DNA of 64,000 bases from Pseudovirgaria hyperparasitica (taxonomy: Eukaryota; Ascomycota; Dothideomycetes; Acrospermales; Acrospermaceae): assembly GCF_010093815.1 (NCBI RefSeq), contig NW_022985565.1, forward strand, positions 727,841 to 791,840. The letters are read 5' to 3'. This document shows, piece by piece, positions 33,580 to 44,153 of the stretch. Numbering within the stretch: the first letter of the stretch is position 1; the number at the start of each line of letters is the position of its first letter. Below the pieces are notes generated by a model. The model ran no database searches, was not told where the DNA came from, and was given only the letters and a program-made list of their open reading frames with translations. The translations under genes and the position numbers were made by a program.

Positions 33580-34399
33580 TCAGCCACTCCTTCCCTTACT
33601 TTCACCAAACCGTCTTGCTCTCGACGCTGCCCATTCTGCCCGCTCAGACCTTGCTTCCGTTAGCTTGTCAACAAAATAAGCCGAGATTTTCATTTCAAAG
33701 AGCCGGTCCTTTAGACCTTTGAGAAAGAACGTATCACCTGTACCAGGACTAACGGCATATAGTGTATTCGGATTAGGTGTGTGCGTTTTGGCCCCTCTGC
33801 TTACGAGGAGGTGGTGTATTTTGACATACCCCATCACATCTGCGATGTGATAAGGGGTGAAGCCATTAATCAGCTTGGCTTCGACATTCGCTCCACTCTC
33901 TAGCAGCACTCACACAACTTCGTATTCGTTCTGAAAAACTGCAATGTGGAGTGCTGTAGCTCCGTCATGAGTCCGCAAATCAACCTCAGCGTCATGCTGT
34001 ATGAGAGTGTAAGCAGCTTCAAGACTGCCACAGTCGGCTGCGAGCATCAGCGCAGTTCTGCCGAAGAAGTCTCTCTGTTTAACATCCATCCCTTTTCTCA
34101 CAACATCGCTCAGTCTTGCGACGTGAACCGTGAACTGCTGCCCATTGAAGGAGACCTCTATGTTGGAAGTCCGTTGCGTTTGGATCAGCACCATGCTCAA
34201 TCAACATGTCGACTATACCGAAGTTTCCTGCCTGTGCAGCGCGGAAAATTGGCGAATAGCGCTCTGTCTCGAACTTGCATCCGGCATTCTTCTCCAGTAA
34301 CAACTTGACAACCCAAGGCCCTTTTGGTTTCAAGCGCATAGAACTAGACGGGCTGAACACAACGTCCTCAAGACCATGTTTAGTTTCTGACCTGCCCAC
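33580..34399 (-). pseudogene. Decayed ankyrin-repeat protein gene
   Basis: Minus strand. Ankyrin repeats are plain: RYSPIFRAAQAGNFGIVDML-IEHGADPNA, LLQWAAVHGS, FFGRTALMLAADCGSLEAAY, THDGATALHIAVFQNEYEVV, VLLESGANVEAKLINGFTPY, VKIHHLLVSRGAKT. The coding frame changes once near 34140-34150, and one in-frame TGA (33910-33912) sits where ankyrin repeats usually have Arg or Lys (EVV-stop-VLLESG), consistent with one CGA to TGA change. The repeats outside these two sites are well preserved, so inactivation looks recent. An expressed gene with an unseen intron cannot explain the stop. It is 5' of the NACHT remnant on the same strand; canonical NACHT-ankyrin genes have the reverse order, so the two may be separate genes. 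Confidence 0.72.
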
Positions 34400-34450
34400 C
34401 CAACGTCGTTCGTTGAACAGTGTTTTATGTCCTGCGGTGCGACTGCCTAT

Positions 34451-35125
34451 TCACAGACCCTCGATTCGATTTTTCAGTGCGATTACAAGCTCCGAAGAGT
34501 CGAGGATCTCGCCATCTAGGGATTCGATGCAAACATCTTTAACCCTGAGCTCGCTCAGGCCCTGTATGCACGGATCGGAAAGGAAGTCTGCAATGTCTCT
34601 GTTGTCGAGGATCTCCGCTTCCATCCGGAGGACCAAGTGCTTCAACCGCTTGCATGCTTTCAGCAACATTATACAATTAGACGTATGTATGAATGGAAGC
34701 CGTAAATGGTGTACTTCGGCGGATTCAGGCTGGTCCTTCCACAAAGCAGCCAACGAGATGCGGGATTCCAACGGGAAAGATAAGGACTCGACGTTATCCC
34801 GGCCAATGTCGCCAATAGCCGTCAAAAACATCACTAGGTCGTCCATATCCTCGACGTGAAACGTTGTTTTGCGATACACATGAGGTAATACTTCGCGACG
34901 TAGAGACTTGTTGACTCTCAATAGGGCCATGTCACTCCACATTGGAAAGAAGAATCCACTAGGATCAGCGATGCCTCTGGTGAACGTCCCCTTAATGTCA
35001 TCCGTACAGTTGGTTACCGTTCGAGACTCGGGGTCATCACAAACGAAACCGTATATAATGTCTCTAATCTCAGTGGGGAGTTTACAGAGTGTCGGTGGCG
35101 GATTGTCAGACCCCGGACGCGTCAT
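34451..35125 (-). CDS. Orphan fungal protein of F-box/2EXR-like type
   Basis: One exon of 224 residues from the ATG at 35125. The opening TLCKLPTEIRDIIYGFV is the start of the fungal F-box/2EXR-like helical module (L-P-x-E-I-R-x-x-I-Y). A second segment, MALLRVNKSLRREVLPHVYR-KTTFHV, is the usual follow-on (LL.VN+.L+.E..p.lY+.T.F). The rest is Leu-rich and ends without further motif. Such genes are numerous, species-specific and mostly of unknown function in Dothideomycetes and Sordariomycetes. A possible upstream exon (35324-35177, gtgcgg...cctag, in phase) cannot be confirmed. Intact in frame, unlike its ankyrin neighbour. Confidence 0.65.
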   Translation of the reverse strand: MTRPGSDNPPPTLCKLPTEIRDIIYGFVCDDPESRTVTNCTDDIKGTFTRGIADPSGFFFPMWSDMALLRVNKSLRREVLPHVYRKTTFHVEDMDDLVMFLTAIGDIGRDNVESLSFPLESRISLAALWKDQPESAEVHHLRLPFIHTSNCIMLLKACKRLKHLVLRMEAEILDNRDIADFLSDPCIQGLSELRVKDVCIESLDGEILDSSELVIALKNRIEGL

Positions 35126-35908
35126 CTAGGTAAAAAAGGCTCAGTACTGACCAAAACGATGAAGAGAGAAACCGCACCTGAGCAACTCTGCGCATCTCGT
35201 CTACCTCGCTTTGAGAGCAAAGTAGTCTAATGTTCATGCCAAATGTGAAAAGAATATTTACTTCGTACCGGTAGTATCCCAAGGAGTCGAAAGGGGCTAC
35301 CTCTATGGCATGCGAACCAGCCATAGTAAGCTAAATTTTGTCAGCCGAGTACTGGCAATGCCTGATCATTGCTGACTTCTGTTTGGGGTTCCTTCACTCC
35401 ATTGCATTCTGTAGAAACTATGGATGGCGTTGCGTGATGAGAAATGTACAAGTGCTCTTCGTACTCTCGATTGATTCTATCAGATCCATCATCAAATTGC
35501 ATAAGATCAGAATAAAACCTCTCGTTGGCAAAGCTCGGCTTGCTAAACGAGGCTGAACTGTATCCAAGCGCACCCTCCATTACTTCAGGCTTCGGGAAGC
35601 CTTGTCTCTTCGCCATTATAAAATATGTATACAGCGAGACTGACGTCGGAAAACAAACCAATATTCTAGAGAAATGGCCAAAGATGAGATATAAATAGTT
35701 GATCATAACATGATGGAGACACATGTACTCATAAAAATTGGAACAATGTTTCAGTGATTCAATCTTGGCATCAAGTAGTTAGCGTCGTCGGATAAGCCAG
35801 GACCCGCCAATCAAATTGGGTGATCTGTGTGAGACCACAAAATTGTTTGCATAAGTAACAAAGGCATACCTCACAACTCTATGTTCATTGTCCTCTCTGA
35901 AAGTGTCC
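35126..35908. other. Intergenic with weak minus-strand ORF
   Basis: 783 bp between the F-box-like gene (minus) and the SET gene (plus). A minus-strand ORF from an internal ATG near 35616 to 35341 (starts MAKRQGFPKPEVMEG) has no recognised relatives and could be a small orphan or chance. Confidence 0.35.
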
Positions 35909-37108
35909 ATGGACAAACATAGTTCCTTCTTTGCTCGTGCAAAAGACCAAGGACTCGTATGGGATGGAATCGCTTTCGCCCCTATTGCTGGACTCGGTAA
36001 CGGTGTCAAAGCAACCCGGCCACTGAAGGTAACTTGCCTATCATCATGCAGTTGCTCATGTATTCTTGTACCGGGGACTTGCTGAATTGATTTTTATCAG
36101 ACTGGAGATGTGGTATTAACGGTCCCGGCGTCGACCTTCCGTACACTTTCAACATTATCACCTCGAGTAGTCGAAGCTCTCCCCGATCATATGTCACTGC
36201 ACGGCCGTCTAGCTGCCGATCTCTCCCTCGACAATACCCCTGAATTCGCACAATGGAGTGCCTTGTTTCCCAGTATATCCGACCTTGAAACAGCCCTTCC
36301 CTTCTTCTGGCCCAAAGCCATTCAGGAGCTGCTCCCAGCACCAGCCAAGGCCTCCTTGGAAGCGCAGACAAAGCGCCTCAACAGAGACAAAACACAAGTC
36401 GTTCGTGAGCTGCCGGATATACCACCGTCTACCTTCACGTACTACTGGATGGTAGTCAACTCCCGCTCCTTCTACCTCCCCACGCCCGAGATGCAAGCCC
36501 TGGACTTCATAGACCGCCTTGTGCTCATGCCAGTTGCCGACCTGTTCAACCACGCCGATGCCGGCTGCCGCACGACCTTTTCGCCCGATGGCTACCAGTT
36601 CGCCGCTGATCGGGATTACGCCGAGGGCGAGGAAGTCAAGATTTGCTATGGAGACCACACGAACGATTTTCTCTTGGTCGAGTACGGCTTTGTGCAACGG
36701 TTCAGTCGGTGGGATAAGGTGTTTCTAGACGACGTCATCCTACCGAAGCTTGATGTACACCGCAAGACGGTATTGAACCGCCGGAAGCTGCTTGGTAGTT
36801 ACGAGATCGGACCAGAGATGCTTGGGTGCCCCCGGACACAAGCGGTGCTGCGACTATTGTTCTGTGGGAGAGGACAATGGGAGAAATTCGTAAGGGGAAA
36901 CAGCGATGGTAAGGAGAGCCAGGCCGACGCTAATGCGTTGCTGGAGACTCTTTTGGCCGAGTATGAGGAGCTTGTGAATCAGCGTATCGAAACGATCGCA
37001 GGGGTTCATGATGGCTTAGAGGCTCAAAGACGTGTTCTCATGGATAGATGGAAACAGATCGAATTGGTTGTGTCACTCACTAGAGAAGCGCTAAGGGCGA
37101 AGATATAG
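35909..37108 (+). CDS. SET-domain protein lysine methyltransferase (RKM/SETD6-like)
   Basis: Two exons, 35909-36028 and 36101-37108, give 375 residues. The 72-nt intron joins VKATRPLK to TGDVVLTVPAS. SET marks: the N-terminal GLVWDGIAFAPIAGLGNGVK (the GxG of the SET start), FTYYWMVVNSRSFYL, LMPVADLFNHADAGC (the NH motif that builds the AdoMet pocket) and YAEGEEVKICYGDHTNDFLL-VEYGFV (the EE-x-Y-G-x-x-N-x-x-L-x-x-YGF block). The C-terminal region is helical, as in the Rubisco-LSMT substrate-binding domain. Members methylate lysines of ribosomal or other non-histone proteins; the substrate here is unknown. Convergent with the secreted repeat protein (200 bp apart). Confidence 0.85.
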
Positions 37109-37308
37109 CCCATGTATACTCAACCTGCCCTTGCATTCATCAGGATTTGGAAGACCCTACTCGTACTTAACTGCTCATGACCGTTAGCGTATTACTGTCA
37201 CAGATGGTAATACTGCGATCCTCCAGCAAAGTATTCATTTTGGACAACCACGCCTCCAACGCCACGCCATAAGAACATCACATTTATTTTAATCTATACG
37301 CCCAATCC

Positions 37309-39953
37309 TCATACCACCCCAGTTTTCCCAACCAGAATCCCAGTTGGCTCCGCGTCCCGACCTCCCAGCTTCACCGTCACGGCGCTCTGCAACCCTATGG
37401 TTTCGAAGTTGATGGAATGTCCGTTGATCATATAAGGCGCATTCTGCTCGCCAGCGTCAGCAGGAGGAGCGCCCGTTGGCGAGGGGGCTTTCTCGCTTGT
37501 CGCAGGCGACATGACCGAGGGCTTGGATTCCATGGCGGGCTCCTTGACTGCTGAGGGAGTCTCTTTGGCAGACTCCACCATGATTGAAGAGGGTGTTTCC
37601 AGTGCCATGGATGGGCTCTTGACAGAGGACTCGACGACTGCTGAAGGTGTATAGACAGCCGAGTCCGCTGGGGTAGACAGCGTATGCATCATCATAGGTA
37701 TACTGGACTTCATCATGGTCTCGTGAACCATCGGTGGCACAAGAGAAGACCCGACAGACACCACCGGCATAGAAGAATTTACAAACATATACGGTGCCGA
37801 CGAAGGCGGACTATGCACAGTGAGCAGCGTCGAAGCTGGTGGCGGGGGCAGCATTTGCGAATAGTGGCTCGCGATGACAGGGGGTACGGGCGCTGGGTAT
37901 GCGAATTGGCCGGGTGGACACATGCACTTGCAGTCACAAGAGTTGTGCATTGCTTGGGTTGGGACAGGGACTGGAGCGTATGCGACGGTGGATTCGGCGT
38001 TCACGATTGCGGCGGAGGAAGGAGCGAGTTCGAAGGATAATGGGGGACCGGACTGAAGATTCTGTGATTGTTAGTGTGATTTTGATTGAGTATTTTCGAT
38101 TGAGGATGTGCACTTACTGCCGTGGCTTCGGGTGCGCCGGCCTCAGTGACAGTCACGACGTGAGTGATTGACTGGGTTGAGACGTAAGGGGAGCCCTCTT
38201 GCGTGACAGTCACTTGCAGTTCCTCAACGGAGGTTACCAAGACCTAAAAGTGTCAGAGAGCGGGTTTTCGTAGGTACGTTCATGCCTACAGTGTGTTCCA
38301 TCACAATGGTTTGTTGGACAGTGTGCTCCATCAGTTGTGTGGAGACAAGTTGCTCAGTCTGAACAACTTCAATGGTCTCAGTGGCCTGGTCTTCCACTGT
38401 AACGGTATGTTGCTGAACCTCCGTCTGGATAACTTTGACAATTTCCGTGGCTTGGTCCTCGACCGTGACAGTCTGTTGTTGAAGATCAGTCACAATTTGC
38501 TGTTGAACCTCGGTCTGAACGAGAGTATGTTGCTGCACATCTGTAACTTTGATAGTCTGCTGTTGAACCTCAGTCTGTACTACATGCACTATCTCTGTCG
38601 CTTGGTCCTCAACGGTGATTGTATGTTGCTGGACTTCAGTTTGCACGACCTGGATGGTCTCGGTCGCTTGATCTTCGACCGTAATGGTATGCTGCTGTAG
38701 TTCAGTTTGTACAATCACTTCAGTCGCTTGGTCCTCGACGGTAATGGTTTGCTGCTGGATATCGGTGACCGTCTGCTGTTGAATTGAGATCTCAGTCTGA
38801 ATGACATGGACTGTCTGCTGTTCAACATCCGTAACCTCAACTGTTTGCTGCTGCACTTCGGTCTGTACAACATGGATAGTCTCCTGCTGAAGCTCTGTTT
38901 CGACGGCGGTCACGGTCTGCTGTTGAACCTCGGTGGCCACGATGGTCTCTTGCTGAGTTTTGACATCGGTCTGAATTTGAACTTCTACCTGCAGCTCAGT
39001 TGAGACTTGGAGCTCGGTCTGGACGTGTACTTCTGTCTTGACATCGGTTTCAACGGAGAGCTGAATCTCTGTCTGTTTTTGAATTTCAGTCTTGACCTCA
39101 GTTTGCTTCTGAACTTCGGTCTGGACCTCGGTCTGGACTTGCAACTCGGTTTGCACCTGTGTCTGCACTTGCAGCTCAGTCTGAACAATCGTCTTCTCGA
39201 TGAATTCAGGAACCTTCTCCGTTTGCACGTGGATTTTAGTCTCCAGGATAGTTTCAGGGATGATCTCAGTTTTATGGATAATCTGAGGGGGCGCGGTTTC
39301 CACAACTGTCTGGTGCATGACTTCGGTCTGGACGATGGTTTGCGGGACGACCTGGGTTTCCACCACGTGTTGGACTTGAGTCTCGACTACGTGCATTACT
39401 TCAGTCTGTACGATGGTTTCCGGCACTAGCTGCGTCTCGACGATGTGTTGGATCTGAGTTTCGACGACATGTTGCAGTTCGGTTTGGACGATGGTCTCTG
39501 GGACCATTTGTGTCTCGACCATGTGTTGCACTTGTGTCTCAACCATATGCTGGACTTTTGTCTCAACTACATGTTGGATCTCGGTCTGAATGACGGTCTC
39601 GTGTATCGTCTCTGGAGGAGATTGCTCAGTGACGGTATCATGCACTACCTCGGTGACATAGTAATAGACAGGGGGAGGCGGCGGTGGTGGAGGGTGGTAA
39701 TATTCCTGTGATGGTTAGTGGAATCCAATTTGTCTCCAAGATTAGATCAACACACTGCCTATTGTTAGTGAAAGAGCACAATGTATAGTCAATTACAAGA
39801 CGCGTACCAGGTGGAGATGCATAGTCATCAGTAGGTGCAGCAAGAGTCTGTCAAGCTGTTAGTATGGTCCCCTACGTGAGAAGCACTGCGTGTACAGACC
39901 AATGGAAGAGCAATGAGAAGCGCAACGGCGCCGCTTGGGAGTATAGACTTCAT
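37309..39953 (-). CDS. Secreted T/V/Q/E repeat protein (orphan)
   Basis: Six exons in the preferred model: 39953-39900, 39847-39808, 39758-39754 (5 nt), 39705-38290, 38243-38118, 38061-37309, giving 797 residues. Start ATG opens a classical signal peptide (MKSILPSGAVALLIALPL, cleavage after TLAAP). Then YYHPPPPPPPPVYYY, and about 430 residues built almost only from T, V, Q, E, I and H: first PETIVQTE / HVVETQ-type units, then VQTEV short units, then 22-residue units QTEVQQHTITVEDQATE+IxVV. After it VTVTEAGAPEATA, a CDCKCMCPPG cluster and a Ser/Pro/Met-rich tail. Alternating polar and hydrophobic residues suggest beta-strands or a beta-solenoid (inference). No family recognised; cell-wall, adhesive or fibre-forming role possible, none shown. 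Almost no Lys, Arg or aromatics in the repeats, so strongly acidic. Confidence 0.78.
38290..39660 (-). repeat. Coding tandem repeats of the secreted T/V/Q/E protein
   Basis: At DNA level the exon is a patchwork of diverged short tandem repeats whose period changes along the gene: a long one of roughly 24 residues in the 5' part (PETIVQTE-xHVVETQ-xQHVVETQ), a 5-6 residue one in the middle (VQTEV), and 22-residue units in the 3' part (38330-38760) holding the motif TITVEDQATE. Units differ at synonymous sites, so the array is not freshly expanded but can still misalign and change length. Confidence 0.8.
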
Positions 39954-40892
39954 TATGGCTAAGAATTTTCGAGACGGCAACGAATAGAAGAAACAGTTAA
40001 ATTAATATATCAGACCAGCTGCAAATGAATGAAAGCGAAGGTCGGCTGGCCGAATATTAGATTGCTTTGATGGTAAAGCTCAAAGGTCAAAGGAAAGCAA
40101 AGAACGAGCGAGAGGCATGTGAGATGCAAACCCAAACACTATAGGAGTGTAGCGGAGTACCAGACGATAAATACAAGACTGTAGGCGAAGATGTGCAGGC
40201 TTCAAGGGCAAAGTAGCCCCAGTCTCAGCCATCTCGGTGAGTGATTACAGAGGATTGTTTGCCGTGTATACGCGGGCCATGGTCATAATGGCAAAAGGTA
40301 CAAATTCATGGGAGATCATGAGAGACACATGTCGCATTACTCTGGCACCTATACAATCTTAGCGACGTGCGACATAGACACGGTCTCAGACAGGTCTGAT
40401 CTGGGGCCTCGCTGGTGTTGTGAGACGGCCAAGGTGTGAATAGCAAGGCCTTGTTACAGGACGCGTTTCGGCTGATGCCCACCCGAACGATGGCTTGGAG
40501 TCTTTTTGGATTGGCCCCTTCAGCTTTGCCAGGACGAAATAAGATGCATATTCCTAATATTCGCGACTGTTATGATGTCTCTAATGTGTTGACGTCGGAA
40601 ATCCAACATTAGTGGCCATCCACGTGTTGGCATTGGATAGGGAGCGATACAGCCGATTGCTAGCGACCATCGGGGCCGTTTCCACGATCGATGTCGTCAT
40701 GATGGCGCCGTCATCGTTCCTACAACTCATCGGCCTTTGCGGGCGCAGAACTCACCGCAGTGACCTCACGACTTTCGCTGATACACTTGTAAAGATACTA
40801 TTTGAAGCCCGTAGAGCAGCTCCCCTGTCTTCAAACGCGCATTTTCAAAGACCTGACTGTAAGGCACAATAATTCTTAATCTGGTAATCAAC
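39954..40892. promoter_or_regulatory. Divergent intergenic region, repeat protein / DUF1295
   Basis: 939 bp between two outward-facing start codons, holding both promoters. No repeat and no convincing ORF (the 86-codon frame at 40612 has no family resemblance). Confidence 0.45.
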
Positions 40893-41975
40893 ATGGCGAC
40901 CCCTGTCCACGTCCTCGATGACTACTATCTGGCCATCACACTTCTCATCACCGTCGCATACCAACTCATTGGCTTCTCCATTGCATTTAGCCTCAAATTC
41001 GACAAGCTCACTGATTTCATGGGCGGGACGAATTTCGTCATCCTCGCAATCATCACCCTTGCCTTTAGCGGCGTCCACCACGCGCGCAACATAGTATGCT
41101 CGCTCTTCATCATGCTCTGGGGCGCGCGCCTCTCCGGCTTTCTACTCTTCCGCATTCTCAAGACGGGCAAAGACGACCGTTTCGATGATAAGCGCGACAA
41201 ATTCTTCCCGTTTCTCGGCTTCTGGATCTTCCAAATGTTGTGGGTGTGGACGGTCAGCCTGCCCGTGACGATTTTGAATTCGCCAAAGGTTACGCAGTAC
41301 GCACAACCCGACTTTGGCACGGGGAGGGATATTGCGGGTGTGGTGTTTTGGGCCGTGGGCATGCTGTTGGAGAATACGGCGGATGTGCAGAAGTATCGGT
41401 TCCGGAGTAAGCACCAGGGTGATGGGTCGGTGTGCGATGTTGGCGTGTTCAGCTGGTCGAGACATCCAAATTACTTCGGCGAGATGCTGATTCAGTTTGG
41501 TATGTCGAATCTCATGGGAACTCCATGTTTGCTTTACTGACCATCCGTAGGTATTTTCATGATCGCCGTATCGCCCGCAGCGATCGGCTACGTGCATGGC
41601 GGCGCCTACAAAGCCCTCTACGCGTCCATTCTCGGTCCATTTTTCTTGACCCTTCTACTCATGTTTGTATCCGGCCTAACACTCCAAGAGCGTCCTGGAG
41701 CCAAGAAGCGATACGAGAAAGGCAACAACTGGGAGGCCTATGCACGATGGCTTCACCGAACCAGCATTCTGATTCCTTTTCCGCCGCAATTTTACGCACC
41801 AATGCCCGTCTTTCTGAAGCGCACCATTTTCCTCGAATTTCCAATTTATGTTTTTGATCCCGCCAAACATGCCGACTCGAGCAAGACACAGTCAAACGCG
41901 GAAAATGGCAGTGTGCGGCAGAATGATAATGCTGATGGGGCGAGGCCGAGTGATGAGCGAGGTCTCCGAGCTTGA
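40893..41975 (+). CDS. DUF1295 membrane protein (steroid 5-alpha-reductase-like superfamily)
   Basis: Two exons, 40893-41499 and 41551-41975, give 343 residues. Six or seven membrane segments: YYLAITLLITVAYQLIGFSI, FVILAIITLAFSGVHHA, IVCSLFIMLWGARLSGFLLF, FPFLGFWIFQMLWVWTVSLP, DIAGVVFWAVGMLLENTADV, MIAVSPAAIGYV, LGPFFLTLLLMFVSGL. The signature GVFSWSRHPNYFGEMLIQFG, spanning the intron, is the NADPH-binding R-H-P-N-Y-x-G-E motif of DUF1295. The superfamily includes 3-oxo-5-alpha-steroid 4-dehydrogenase and ergosterol Delta14/24 reductases; the DUF1295 branch itself has unknown substrate. The C-terminal 40 residues (Asn/Asp/Arg-rich) are soluble. The start is the only ATG in frame before the first span. 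Confidence 0.87.
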
Positions 41976-42713
41976 TCGGTCGAAATGCGAGCACTTCGAT
42001 TGTCACACGTTCGATAGTCAATAGGATTTGCGCGAGGTATAGATTTGACGTTTGTGTTTCTATTTTTATTCAGCGACGGTGTTTCAGGTCTCACTCGGGA
42101 ATTCGACTTGTCACGAGATATCCGTGTACTATTATTATTACGGAAGGATTATACCAGCTATGCTCTGCCAGCAATGAACTTCGCGCAAACAACATTATTG
42201 ATTTGGTTGATAACACGGCATATAGCTCACCATGTAAGTCATGGATCAACAGTCTAGTCATTCGACGGCTGTCCTTGGATCTAATATACCACGACGCCTG
42301 ATGTTCTTGTGCGCGAGACGGAGGCTTTGGCCAAAACCATATCGGAGTCGACAAGAAGCCAACGATTTCTAAACTTGTGTAAATGCCATCCAGCGAAGGC
42401 CGCCAGTTGCCTATGGAGTCTGTTTGATTTGGTTCATACTCGGCTCTTTCCACTTATTTTTCAAGGGGTTCTTGAAGCGTGCGCGACAGACTACGTCCTC
42501 GATGAGATCGGACCGGCACTGATGTGGTTGGCGCCCTTTCGTAGAAGCTGCGTCTAATATTTCTCTGTACCCCCTACTCGGCATTGATTCATGGGTCTTC
42601 AGATACGCCACTCCACGCTCACACGCGTTTGACGATGACGCATGTGATATCGAATCAGGAACATGGCAGCATCGGCACCATACGTTGTTTTTTATGGACC
42701 CCAGATGCGAATT
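41976..42713. other. Intergenic, convergent
   Basis: 738 bp between the stop codons of the DUF1295 gene and RPP1; 3' UTRs and no other convincing feature. Confidence 0.45.
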
Positions 42714-43729
42714 TCAAGAGTCGGCTTCTCCTTCCTGACGTTCTGGCTGGATCGGCATCGCTTCCAATCGAGCTTGCTTCTCACGTCGTTTCTTTTCACG
42801 TTTTGAGATCGGATTATCTGTACTTCCAGAATCTGCATCAACTTTTCGCTTGTTGTTCTGCTGCTGTTTCGAACCTTTCGAGACCAATGGCAAAGTAGTC
42901 TGCGGTTTTGGCCTCTCCCCTCCATAAACCACATTCACGGCACCACGATAGCTGTTCCGTTTCAGTTGAGCAAAAGCTACAAGATTTCTGGACTCAGTAG
43001 ATAGGGCTTCTTTGCCTCTTTCTTGACTCAAGCCCCAAACAGTGGTAAGGTTTATGACGTCCCACGGAGCCCGACAGCCTAGCGCATTAGTCGCGCCACT
43101 GCTAATGATGATACCTCTGCCTCTTGTCGCGCGTATAAGCTGGATTACATTGCTAATGACGTTCCTTCGTGCAAGACTGTCCTTCGCAAGGATGCTTGGT
43201 CCGTAACAAATCTCAATGCGCGCTCCTCGCTCTATGGCTTGGGATAGCATTTTGAATTTGAAATAGTACGACAGTCGCTGTGTCATGTCGATCGACACGA
43301 TATCGCAGTCAGCGCTTTCACAAGCCTGTTTTAGCGTCTTTTCATCCGTAGGCCTAAGGGCAAGGATATCGTAATTGGCACTCAGTGTGCTTATGCGGTG
43401 ATTTTGTGAGGGGTCATGTAGCGTGAGTGTACAACGGCGCAAGATACGCATCGATGGTGGTACAGGAAAGTCGGGCGTCTGGGGTATGGGACAGGTCTAG
43501 TTGAGTCAGAAAATGACTGACGCGCGGTGAAGTAGGATACCAACTAGATCACCAGGAAGCTTGCCAGAAAGCGTGTGATTGAGAGCAACGACATTATATC
43601 CTACTTCACATAATTAGAATTTTGGCCCATGATTTTTCAAAGCATCCCCTCACATTCGTCGAGAAAAGCAATTGTACGTTGTAGCTCGCGGTCCTGTGCG
43701 GCCCAGGGTACATTGAGATCGTAGAACAT
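42714..43729 (-). CDS. RPP1: RNase P/MRP protein subunit Rpp1 (p30)
   Basis: Three exons, 43729-43654, 43603-43545 and 42714-43496, give 305 residues. It starts MFYDLNVPWAAQDRELQRTI, continues LGYNVVALNHTLSGKLPGDL across intron 1, then FPVPPSMRILRRCTLTLHDP, all standard for Rpp1. The C-terminal TIM-barrel-like p30 core shows YYFKFKMLSQAIERGARIEI-CYGPSI, IIISSGATNALGCRAPWDVI and LTTVWGLSQ. The tail is basic (KREKKRREKQARLE). The protein is a shared subunit of nuclear RNase P and RNase MRP (tRNA 5' and pre-rRNA processing). Both splice pairs are weak: the first acceptor must be an AAG (a TAG two bases on would give an in-frame stop) and the second donor is gttggt. Confidence 0.9.
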
Positions 43730-44153
43730 CTTGTGCAGCTCTTATCGTGACTTTGTCACTGTGGCAATACTAATATTGGCATTTTGGCAAGTGGAATAGA
43801 AAAGTGACCCGAACAGTGAAACCACGAGTTGTATATCGTAGCTTTAGGGCGGTGGTTGACATCTACCCGCGCGCCTGCCCGGCGCCGGTAGCCTGGTAGT
43901 TTAGTCATCACTTAGCGCGCAAATCGGTCTGTAGGGGTACCGGCGAAAGCATCCATCCCACTTCACTTCATTGCTGCGTTCTGTGCTGTCTGGCCCGTAA
44001 TCCCCAACAGTCTGGCGATTGTGGTCGTCTAAAGTCATATACAGACGAGCATCTCTCTATCGGTAGGTCATCCATCCATCAGATATCTAGCGAATGCCAC
44101 AACTGACACACTGAACAGCATCAACGGCAGCCCTTACGCGGCGATTGCCTAGG
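43730..44153. promoter_or_regulatory. Divergent promoter region RPP1 / CK2 alpha
   Basis: 424 bp between two outward-facing start codons. A GC-rich stretch (43870-43900) and a gtctggcg-like segment are seen; no recognised box. Confidence 0.4.

Noticed and set aside
38293-39711. Leu/Asp/Asn-rich plus-strand ORFs opposite the repeat protein
   Set aside because: Reverse reading of the T/V/Q/E repeats; the signal peptide and introns fit the minus strand.
43860-43960. tRNA-like GC-rich stretch upstream of CK2 alpha
   Set aside because: No proper A/B box pair or cloverleaf could be folded by eye.
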